From Chloroflexota bacterium (GTDB lineage: Bacteria > Chloroflexota > Anaerolineae > Aggregatilineales > Phototrophicaceae): 33,396 nt of DNA. This document shows positions 1-6,195 of the stretch, one piece after another (the first letter of the stretch is position 1; every line of letters begins with the position of its first letter). The notes under the pieces are model-generated. The model had not been told where the DNA came from. It did no database searches and saw nothing but the letters and a program-made list of their open reading frames with translations. Both the position numbers and the translations under genes were made by a program. The stretch is from assembly GCA_028873975.1 (NCBI GenBank), contig JAPPMO010000048.1, positions 1 to 33,396 of the forward strand, given 5' to 3'.

Positions 1-73
1 AGCGAGAGAGCCGCGCCCCGTCCGGGGCCTATGCGGCAGCCCGAAAACAGCGAGCGGCCAATTGCACCGGCGC

Positions 74-102
74 TTTACAAACCGCCCGAACTATGCTATC
101 TT
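74..102 (+). promoter_or_regulatory. Predicted sigma-70 promoter of the tmRNA gene
   Basis: A TTTACA box (74-79) is followed after 17 bases by TATCTT (97-102). Transcription would begin near 109, about 50 bases before the mature tmRNA 5' end, which leaves a short leader to be trimmed by RNase P. Prediction from sequence only. Confidence 0.5.
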
Positions 103-157
103 AAGTTTGAGCGATGGCGCGGTTCGCGAAGGGACGGGCAGCGCCGTCAGCCATCAC

Positions 158-545
158 GGGAGCGAATCAGATTCGACGTTGGTGGTTGAAGCCGCACGGC
201 AAGCCGTGGCGCCAAGACACGTTAAACTGGCAACGCACATAGGTGCAAAACCAAACTTTAACGCCCTTCCTGCCGTAGCTTAGGCTGCTGCAAGTAGGGT
301 GTAGGGGCAACAAGTCCTCTACCGCTCCTGCAAAATCGTCTCCCTTCGCGATCTGCTGCGAGTGTCATAAAAAGTGAGGGTGCCCGTCGTTGACGCCGAT
401 AAGACGACGCCAAGACTCATCGGCTAGCGCAGTGTGAACCGAGCCCTTTGGGAATACACGGCGCGAAGTTGCGCAAAGGGCTAAGCTTGTAGAAGTGCGA
501 GATTCGAAACCAGCGGACCCGGGGGGCAGGTCCCCGGCGCTTCCA
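158..545 (+). ncRNA. ssrA: Transfer-messenger RNA (tmRNA), one-piece
   Basis: tmRNA rescues stalled ribosomes and adds a degradation tag to the unfinished protein. The 5' end GGGAGCG (158-164) pairs fully, with one G-U, with CGCTTCC (538-544) to form the tRNA-like acceptor stem, and A545 is the discriminator base. The conserved ATTCGACG follows the acceptor strand, and a 3' block resembling AAGCATGTAG is present as AAGCTTGTAG (483-492). A tag reading frame runs from GCA at 245 to the TAG at 281-283 and encodes AKPNFNALPAVA, a typical hydrophobic, Ala-ending tag; the bases ATAGGT just before GCA resemble the resume context TAGTC of E. coli. CCA is not encoded (545 is followed by TCC). The T-arm is atypical: a CCGGGG/CCCCGG stem encloses GGCAGGT rather than the usual TTCGA loop. 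The identity is secure from tag, acceptor pairing and conserved 5' and 3' blocks; exact ends are inferred. Confidence 0.93.
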
Positions 546-553
546 TCCCTGTG

Positions 554-590
554 ACCGTCTCAACCTGTTTGGGGCGGTTTTGCTTTTCTT
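554..590 (+). terminator. Rho-independent terminator of tmRNA
   Basis: ACCGTCTC (554-561) pairs over eight positions, two of them G-U, with GGGGCGGT (571-578) around a 9-base loop. The T-rich run TTTGCTTTTCTT follows at 579-590. It lies 8 bases past the end of the tmRNA. Confidence 0.75.
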
Positions 591-674
591 GGGTATAATC
601 TGCCGCACTATGGAACCAGTCGCGCTAGTTGCGAGTCAAGGACAACACTCTAAACTTTAAGCAGGAAACAAAAA

Positions 675-1004
675 GTGAGGCGTGCAGCCGTGACTGATCG
701 AGAGTTTATCATTCAATTGTTTTGTCGTGTAGATGATCAGATGAAAGATGTACCCAAACATAGTCAAGCCAAGATGTATCCGAGTGAATTGGCGACGTTA
801 GGTATTCTATTTGCCCTGAAAGGGAAGGGCTGTCGCGCCTTCTATCGTGGGGTTTCTCGCAACTTCAGCGACTTGTTTCCCAAGTTACTGCAACGAACTC
901 GTTTCTTTCGCGCCTTGAAACAACAGCGGGTTCACTTATGCCGTGCCTCCTTTTTGGCAGGCAAGAGCTTAAATCTCGGCGCTCTCGGCGTCCTCGGTGG
1001 TTAA
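675..1004 (+). pseudogene. Transposase remnant, N-terminal part only
   Basis: The GTG at 675 lies behind AGGAAA (663-668), a plausible ribosome binding site. The first ~85 residues have the look of the N-terminus of a DDE transposase (IS982/IS4-like families often annotated in Chloroflexota): a short 'LFCRVDDQMKDVPKH' stretch, then YPSELATLGILFALKG and 'AFYRGVSRNFSDLFPKL' and a final RTRFFRALK. The normal protein of this type would continue for a further 150 to 200 residues with the catalytic DDE core, which is missing. After about codon 85 the frame runs through unrelated DNA and ends inside a CTCGGCG-type repeat at 975-1005. So this is a truncated insertion-sequence relic and not expected to be active. 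I did not see terminal inverted repeats. Family assignment is from recall of related sequences and is less sure than the fact of truncation. Confidence 0.65.
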
Positions 1005-1005
1005 T
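975..1005 (-). repeat. Intergenic CCGAG-type repeat at the transposase break
   Basis: Read on the minus strand this is AACCACCGAGGACGCCGAG followed by AGCGCCGAG: a GCCGAG unit repeated at about 10-base spacing. It is the same motif, with base changes, as AACCACAGAGAACACAGAG at 30959-30977. Such CACAGAG repeats are common between genes in many environmental bacteria. Here it forms the end of the truncated transposase frame. Confidence 0.6.
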
Positions 1006-1044
1006 TGCCAATAATCTGAAATACACCCCGACAGATCCACTTGA

Positions 1045-1073
1045 TTGACAATTATTTTCAAGCATGTTACTAT
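1045..1073 (+). promoter_or_regulatory. Strong sigma-70 promoter of the sugar operon
   Basis: A consensus -35 box TTGACA (1045-1050) is followed after exactly 17 bases by TACTAT (1068-1073). Transcription should start near 1080, giving a leader of about 29 bases before the regulator start at 1109. The boxes are overlapped by operator-like repeats, so the promoter is probably repressed by the regulator gene that follows. Confidence 0.75.
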
Positions 1074-1109
1074 GTTGGAAATAATTTTCATCCTATGGAA
1101 TTTGTTTCA
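1046..1109 (+). promoter_or_regulatory. Three operator-like boxes for the RpiR regulator
   Basis: Three related imperfect palindromes occur: TGACAATTATTTTCA (1046-1060), TGGAAATAATTTTCA (1076-1090) and TGGAATTTGTTTCA (1096-1109). The first overlaps the -35 box, the second covers the start-point region and the third reaches the ATG. The first two start exactly 30 bases apart, close to three helical turns. Inverted TGAAA/TTTCA half-sites are common for MurR/RpiR regulators. Binding by the adjacent regulator is inferred. Confidence 0.55.
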
Positions 1110-1972
1110 TGAAGAATGGCTACAAACCCGATCGCGGTTCTCTTTCCACGATCTCCGACGCCTTGCCGAACTTGAAAGGCGCCACCAGGAAGGTGGCTCA
1201 GTTCGTCTTGCACCTCCCGCAAGAGACAATCAACCTCTCCATCACCGAGTTGGCCGCGCGGGTTGGCGTTAGCGAGGCAAGTATTGTCCGATTCGCCCAG
1301 TCGCTTGGCTTCTCCGGCTTCCACGCCCTTAAAATTCGTCTGGCCGAGGACATCGTCTCGCCGATGTTGATCGTCCACGAAGACCTGACGCCAGACGACA
1401 ACCCGGCCACAGCCGTCCAGAAGGCGATGACCATGGGGCTGCGCGCGCTCGAGGACACCGCCAACATTCTCGATATGTCGGCGCTGGAGGCATCCATTGG
1501 CGCGATGTGCAATAGTCGGCAAATTGTCTTGTTTGCTTCCGGCAACTCCATACCGATAGCAATGGACCTCGATTTCCGCTTGACCAAGATCGGTTTGCTG
1601 AGCCGTTTTTCAATCGACCCGACTATGCAGGAAATGTATGCCGCTTTGACATCGCATGACCATGTGGCGGTTGGCATCTCGCACACGGGGAGCTCAAAGG
1701 ATACGGTTCATGCCCTGGAACTGGCAAAACAACATGGAGCCACGACGATTTGCATCACCAATCACTCGGACTCCCCACTGACGCGCCACAGTGACTATTG
1801 CCTGTGCACCGCCACGCGCGTCAGCCAGTTCCGCGAGGAGCAGTTGAATTCCAATCTGGCTGCCTTGGCGCTTACGGAAGCCTTGTACCTTGGCATCTGT
1901 ATTGAGCGTTCCGACGCCTTGATGTATTCTGTCCTGAAGACATCAAGAGCGACAGATCACCGCAAATACTAG
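1109..1972 (+). CDS. MurR/RpiR family transcriptional regulator
   Basis: A 287-residue protein with the RpiR layout. An N-terminal helix-turn-helix domain (about residues 8-85) carries LSITELAARVGVSEASIVRF and 'SLGFSGFHALKIRLAE', highly typical of the family. A sugar-phosphate-binding SIS domain follows (about 125-260), with SGNSIPIAMDLDFRL and a later ISHTGSSKDTVHALELAK segment that forms the phosphate site. Family members sense phosphosugars and control uptake and catabolism genes next to them. It is the first gene of the operon, 137 bp before the solute-binding protein gene, so it probably autoregulates through the boxes at 1046-1109. The start is chosen because the family begins just before the HTH, although no good Shine-Dalgarno sequence is visible. 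The inducing sugar phosphate is unknown. Confidence 0.92.
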   Translation: MKNGYKPDRGSLSTISDALPNLKGATRKVAQFVLHLPQETINLSITELAARVGVSEASIVRFAQSLGFSGFHALKIRLAEDIVSPMLIVHEDLTPDDNPATAVQKAMTMGLRALEDTANILDMSALEASIGAMCNSRQIVLFASGNSIPIAMDLDFRLTKIGLLSRFSIDPTMQEMYAALTSHDHVAVGISHTGSSKDTVHALELAKQHGATTICITNHSDSPLTRHSDYCLCTATRVSQFREEQLNSNLAALALTEALYLGICIERSDALMYSVLKTSRATDHRKY

Positions 1973-2025
1973 GAACGCGTTTTAGGAAAGGGAGAGCCTA
2001 TGAATTGAAGACTTGCAAGCATGCG

Positions 2026-2063
2026 CGAGGCGGTTCGCGATCTCAAGCGGCTCAAACGCCTCG
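2026..2063 (+). other. Stem-loop in the leader before the binding-protein gene
   Basis: CGAGGCG (2026-2032) and CGCCTCG (2057-2063) form a perfect 7-bp stem around a 24-base loop in the 137-bp gap between the regulator and the solute-binding protein gene. No T-run follows, so it is not a classic terminator; it may mark an mRNA processing or stabilising element. The rest of the gap holds only the ribosome binding site AAGGAG at 2095-2100. Confidence 0.35.
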
Positions 2064-2109
2064 TGCCGATTCCGACTGAATCGATACTTGTCATAAGGAG
2101 ACATTCACA

Positions 2110-3357
2110 ATGAAGAAATATGTAGTTGCTTCAATCATGATCCTGCTGCTTTTGCTGTCGACTGGCGTCACAATGGCGCAGGATGTTGTGCTGGAATTCC
2201 AGCAATGGTGGGAGCCGGAATTGCCGGAAGGTTCTTTCCGCGCGATCTTGGACGATTTTGAAGCGGCCAACCCGGGCATTCGGGTTGAGACGATCAGCGG
2301 ACCCTATCTGACCACGAAGGACCAGATCATCGCCAGCGCCGCGACCGGCACCATGGCTGATGTCGTCGGCTTGGACGGCGCCTGGGTCAATGTGCTCTGG
2401 AAGCAAGGCGCCTTGCACAGTTTGACTCAAGCCATGGCCGATGCCGACTACGACGACAGCGAGTTGGCGGCGCAGATTAGACTGGCTGGGGAGACATACA
2501 TGATCCCCATTGCCAATTTCATTTACCCGGTCTTTGTCAATCTTGACATGCTGGGAGCCGCTGGCATAGATCCGCCATCGACGCGCGCCGAATTCGCCGC
2601 CGCGGCCGAAGCCCTGACCGACCCCGACAACAACGTATACGGTTGGGCGCAGCCGCTTTCGCTGGAGCAGCCCAACGGCATCCAGAATGACACCATGTCG
2701 TGGTTGTGGGCGACTGGCGGCAGCATGCTTGATGACATGGGTCAGCCCAACCTGGCCGGCAACGAGCAGTTGGCCGATGCCATGGCTTACATCAAGAGCC
2801 TGCACGATGCTGGCGTGGTAGCGCCCGGCGCCTTCGCCATGAAGGAGAATGAAAAGGTCGAAGAATTCGTCAACGAGCGCGTCGCCATGATCATCAACAC
2901 GCTGGCCCACTTCACCCTCATCCGCGAGCGCAATCCGGACCTCAACTTCGATATCACCGCGCTGCCGGCCGCTGAAGGCTACGACGGACCACGCGGTTTG
3001 CCCTATGCCTCCTGGGGCATCGGCATCAGTTCAAACACCGAACACAAAGCCGAAGCCTGGAAGCTGATCGATTACTTGACCAGCGTCGAGGGCAACACGA
3101 AGCTGACGTCGATCGCCAATGCCTTCCCGGGCAATGTCAACGCGACGCCGGACTTCATCCAAACCGATCAGCTCTTTATGACAGCCTTTGAGATCTTCCA
3201 GGAAGGCTATCTGGCCAATGAGTTCACCGGGCTGCCGGCCGCGGAAGAGTTGATGCGTCAATTCGACGAACCCTTCCAATTCTATCTGGAAGGCGAGATG
3301 GAACTGGAAGAGTTCCTGGAAATCGCGCAAGAGGAGTGGGAAGCCATCTTCGAGTAG
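2110..3357 (+). CDS. Sugar ABC transporter solute-binding protein
   Basis: A 415-residue family 1 extracellular solute-binding protein (MalE/UgpB type). It starts with a clear signal peptide, MKKY followed by a hydrophobic core of about 15 residues and a likely cleavage after TMA (residue ~23); there is no lipobox Cys, so tethering would rely on another means or on the uncleaved helix. The mature part begins with the family-typical strand 'VVLEFQQWWEPELPEG', followed by 'ILDDFEAANPGIRVE'. Other typical parts are the 'AATGTMADVVGLDGAWV' stretch and the C-terminal 'SWGIGISSNTEHKAEAWKLI' stretch. AAGGAG lies 9 bases before the ATG. The protein would capture a carbohydrate outside the membrane and deliver it to the two permeases downstream. 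The identity of the sugar cannot be read from the sequence. Confidence 0.93.
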   Translation: MKKYVVASIMILLLLLSTGVTMAQDVVLEFQQWWEPELPEGSFRAILDDFEAANPGIRVETISGPYLTTKDQIIASAATGTMADVVGLDGAWVNVLWKQGALHSLTQAMADADYDDSELAAQIRLAGETYMIPIANFIYPVFVNLDMLGAAGIDPPSTRAEFAAAAEALTDPDNNVYGWAQPLSLEQPNGIQNDTMSWLWATGGSMLDDMGQPNLAGNEQLADAMAYIKSLHDAGVVAPGAFAMKENEKVEEFVNERVAMIINTLAHFTLIRERNPDLNFDITALPAAEGYDGPRGLPYASWGIGISSNTEHKAEAWKLIDYLTSVEGNTKLTSIANAFPGNVNATPDFIQTDQLFMTAFEIFQEGYLANEFTGLPAAEELMRQFDEPFQFYLEGEMELEEFLEIAQEEWEAIFE

Positions 3358-3396
3358 CTTGCCACGCAGCGCGTTATTCCAATGAGTTGTAAAGCC

Positions 3397-3427
3397 GAGG
3401 CGGCCGGGAATTGTTACTGGCCGCCTC
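3397..3427 (+). other. Intercistronic stem-loop after the binding-protein gene
   Basis: GAGGCGGCC (3397-3405) and GGCCGCCTC (3419-3427) form a perfect 9-bp GC-rich stem with a 13-base loop. It lies 40 bases past the binding-protein stop and just ahead of the first permease, with no T-run. Stem-loops here in binding-protein operons often protect the upstream message and lower permease expression; that role is inferred. Confidence 0.55.
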
Positions 3428-3445
3428 CGCCCAAGCGGAGCTGGC

Positions 3446-4378
3446 ATGGTCACAGCCACGCAGCGCGAAATCGCTGAACCTGCGAATATCGGGTGGGAGC
3501 AGAGGAAGCGCAAACTCCTCCCCTATGCTTATCTCTCACCGACGCTGATTCTGCTCGCGGCTTTGACCGTCGTGCCGATCATGACGGTCTTCCTCTATTC
3601 CCTGGTGGACAATGTCATCGTCAACCCCAATCCACCTGAATTCGTCGGCCTCGAGAACTACGAAGAAGTGCTGACGAACAGGAAGTTTCGCGGCGCGCTT
3701 AGCAACACGATGTACTTCGCGATCGTCAGCGTCGTCGCCCATTTCATCATCGGCTTGTCATTTGCCTTGCTGCTCAATTCGCGCTTGCTAAGCGCCAATG
3801 TCAAGGCGATTTTCCGCGTCATATACATTCTGCCCTGGGTATTCACCGCGTCGATTATCGCTATCTTGTGGCGCCTGCTGCTGAACCCGCACGGGGTCGT
3901 CAATTTTGTGCTGCTGGAGTTGGGACTGGTCCCGGAGCTGCTGGAGTGGCTTTCGGACCGTAAACTGGCTTTGAACGCGGTGACCTTCATCAACATCTGG
4001 TCCGGTTATCCCTTTTACCTGGTCAGCTTTCTGGCGGGTTTGCAAGGGATTCCCGACGATCTGTACGAATCCGGGCGCGTCGACGGCGGCAATGCCTGGC
4101 AGCTTTTCCGCCATATTACCCTGCCCCAGTTGAAGCCCATCATTATCAGCCTGGCTCTGCTGGATTTCATTTGGACCATACATCAATTCACTTTAATTTG
4201 GATGACCACGGGCGGCGGCCCCTTGCGCTCCACCGAGGTCTTGAGCACGTACACCTACAAGGCGGCTTTCAGTTCGCATGAGTACTCGATCGCCTCCACC
4301 ATTGCCATGGTGATCCTGGCGATTTGCACCTTCGTGGCAATATTCTACGTGCGCAGTCAGCGCATGGCGGACGAATAA
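3446..4378 (+). CDS. Sugar ABC transporter permease, MalF/UgpA type
   Basis: A 310-residue inner-membrane protein with six predicted hydrophobic segments. The first lies after a charged N-terminal stretch of ~30 residues, at 'LSPTLILLAALTVVPIMTVF'. The cytoplasmic coupling loop has the EAA signature 'YESGRVDGGNAWQLFRHITL' at about residues 208-227, which binds the ATPase. A CGGAG ribosome-binding site lies about 7 bases before the ATG. It pairs with the MalG-type permease that starts 2 bases after its stop. No ATPase gene is present in the operon, so a shared MsmX/UgpC-like ATPase elsewhere would have to power the transporter (inference). Confidence 0.93.
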   Translation: MVTATQREIAEPANIGWEQRKRKLLPYAYLSPTLILLAALTVVPIMTVFLYSLVDNVIVNPNPPEFVGLENYEEVLTNRKFRGALSNTMYFAIVSVVAHFIIGLSFALLLNSRLLSANVKAIFRVIYILPWVFTASIIAILWRLLLNPHGVVNFVLLELGLVPELLEWLSDRKLALNAVTFINIWSGYPFYLVSFLAGLQGIPDDLYESGRVDGGNAWQLFRHITLPQLKPIIISLALLDFIWTIHQFTLIWMTTGGGPLRSTEVLSTYTYKAAFSSHEYSIASTIAMVILAICTFVAIFYVRSQRMADE

Positions 4379-4379
4379 A

Positions 4380-5222
4380 ATGATCGGCAGTCGCAGACAG
4401 ATTCTAGTCAGAAAGATACTGGTATGGATCGCGCTGATCCTCGGCGCCTGTTTCGCTGGTTTGCCGGTGCTTTGGATGGTTTCCTCGTCTTTCAAGTCCA
4501 ACCTCGAGATATTCGCCTACCCGCCGGCTCTCATTGACTATTCCTTTTCCTTCGAGGCTTACCAGGCTGTGCTGAGCGACCCGGGGCAGTTGCGTTTCTT
4601 CTTCAACAGCTACCTCGTCGCCATAATGGTGACGATTTGCACCGTCATCACCAGCATCCTGGCGGGTTACAGCTTCAGCCGCTACGACTTCCGCTTCAAA
4701 AAAGTCTTGAACTTGATCATCATCGGCGTCCAGTCGGTGCCGCCGATCACATTGATGATCCCCTACTTCGGCCTGATCGTCTGGCTTGGGATATACAATT
4801 CCTACGCGGCGCTGGTCCTGACCTATATGGTATTCACGTTATCCTACGCAATCATAATGATGACTGGCTATTTTAATACGCTGCCTCGTGACCTTGACGA
4901 AGCCGTCATGATCGACGGCGGGGGCAGCTTTGTGACGCTCTGGCGCATTCTGGTTCCGATTTCATTGCCGGGGATCGTTGCGGTCGGCGTCTACACCTTC
5001 ATGTTGGCATGGAACGAGTTCCTGTTCGCCCTCACTTTGACGCGAACCAACGATATGCGAACGGTCCCGATCGGCATACACTTGCTGATGGGGCAGCACT
5101 CCTTTGAATGGAACCAGATGTTGGCTCTCAGCGTGCTTGGTTCGCTGCCGGTGCTCGTTCTATTCCTGCTCTTCCAACGTTACTTCATCGCGGGCATGTC
5201 GGCCGGCTCCGTCAAAGGCTAA
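4380..5222 (+). CDS. Sugar ABC transporter permease, MalG/UgpE type
   Basis: A 280-residue partner permease with six predicted membrane helices. The N-terminal motif GLPVLWMVSSSFKSNLEIFA is characteristic of the MalG-type subunit. The EAA loop 'LDEAVMIDGGGSFVTLWRI' is at about residues 172-190, and the protein ends with the typical 'LLFQRYFIAGMSAGSVKG', as UgpE/MalG proteins do. The start lies one base after the stop of the previous permease, so translation is very likely coupled. Confidence 0.93.
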   Translation: MIGSRRQILVRKILVWIALILGACFAGLPVLWMVSSSFKSNLEIFAYPPALIDYSFSFEAYQAVLSDPGQLRFFFNSYLVAIMVTICTVITSILAGYSFSRYDFRFKKVLNLIIIGVQSVPPITLMIPYFGLIVWLGIYNSYAALVLTYMVFTLSYAIIMMTGYFNTLPRDLDEAVMIDGGGSFVTLWRILVPISLPGIVAVGVYTFMLAWNEFLFALTLTRTNDMRTVPIGIHLLMGQHSFEWNQMLALSVLGSLPVLVLFLLFQRYFIAGMSAGSVKG

Positions 5223-5270
5223 TCGTGCGCCTACCCATTTATCTACTTCCAACGAAATGACGATGTCACT

Positions 5271-6131
5271 ATGTTAATGAACATGAGAGACCTGCTGACG
5301 GTCGCGCGAGAGCATCGTTTCGCCGTGCCCGCGTATAATATCAGCAGCAATATGCTTTTGACTGGCGCGATTGAAGCGGCAGAAGCAGCCAACGCGCCTG
5401 TCATCATCGCCATTCATCCCGACGAATTGGCATTCGTCGGCACCGCCTTTGTCAAATTTGCGCTGGAAGAGGCGAAAAACGCCTCGGTGCCGGTCGTAAT
5501 TCACCTGGATCATGGCTCGTCGCTGGAACAAATCATGACCGCCATACGCGCTGGCTTCACCTCGGTCATGATTGACGCCTCCGAGCTTCCCCTGGAGCAA
5601 AATATCGCCGCCTGCCGGGAAGTCGCCGCATTGGCGCATGCCGTCGATGTTTCGGTCGAAGGCGAGCTCGGAACCATCGGCGAACTTGATGAAGAGGCGG
5701 AAGCCGGCGCCGAAGAAGTCGTCTTTGTCGATCCTGAACAGGTCAAGACTTTCGTCGACGCCACCGATGTCGATACGCTGGCGGTCGCGATTGGCACCTC
5801 GCATGGATTGTACCCGAAGGACATGAAACCGGAGATTCGCCTGGACTTGCTGCGAGAGATCAAGTCCAAGGTTGAGATCCCGCTGGTCTTGCACGGGGGC
5901 TCCGGGAACCCCGACGAGGAGATTGCCAGTTCAGTGGAATTGGGCATTTGCAAGATCAATATCTCCGCCGACATGAAAAACGCCTTTTATCAGAAATGTC
6001 GCGAAGTCTTGCAGGATCCGATACTGCGAGAGCCTAGCAGCATCTATCCACAGTGCATTGACGCGATGAAAGTCGTCTGCCGGCAGAAGTTTGATCTCTT
6101 CAAAACGACGGGCAAGGCGGCGCTATATTGA
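5271..6131 (+). CDS. Class II ketose-bisphosphate aldolase (GatY/KbaY-like)
   Basis: A 286-residue zinc-dependent aldolase of the FBA/tagatose-bisphosphate family. It cleaves a ketohexose 1,6-bisphosphate into dihydroxyacetone phosphate and glyceraldehyde 3-phosphate in the cytoplasm. The catalytic Asp80 and zinc ligand His81 occur in HLDHGSS; the two other zinc ligands are His178 in GTSHGLY and His208 in LHGGSG. These positions match the well-studied tagatose-1,6-bisphosphate aldolases almost residue for residue. NISAD near residue 235 is the phosphate-binding motif. The MLMNMRDLL start fits the usual N-terminus of the family. It sits between the transporter and an ADP-dependent kinase, which points to a kinase-aldolase breakdown route for the imported sugar. 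Fructose versus tagatose bisphosphate specificity cannot be decided here. Confidence 0.92.
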   Translation: MLMNMRDLLTVAREHRFAVPAYNISSNMLLTGAIEAAEAANAPVIIAIHPDELAFVGTAFVKFALEEAKNASVPVVIHLDHGSSLEQIMTAIRAGFTSVMIDASELPLEQNIAACREVAALAHAVDVSVEGELGTIGELDEEAEAGAEEVVFVDPEQVKTFVDATDVDTLAVAIGTSHGLYPKDMKPEIRLDLLREIKSKVEIPLVLHGGSGNPDEEIASSVELGICKINISADMKNAFYQKCREVLQDPILREPSSIYPQCIDAMKVVCRQKFDLFKTTGKAALY

Positions 6132-6195
6132 TGATGTCCGATTCGTCTATTGGCATTTAGCCTCCATGATCGTTCTTTCCAGGTAAATCCATAAC

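Noticed and set aside
62..283. A 73-codon open frame ending in PNFNALPAVA
   Set aside because: Its end is the tag frame of the tmRNA, and its beginning lies in the promoter and acceptor regions. It is not a separate gene.
594..599. TATAAT just after the tmRNA terminator
   Set aside because: The nearest -35-like box (TTGGGG at 569) is 19 bases away and lies inside the terminator hairpin, so I do not call a promoter.
417..608. A 63-codon minus-strand open frame
   Set aside because: It is antisense to the 3' part of the tmRNA and its terminator.
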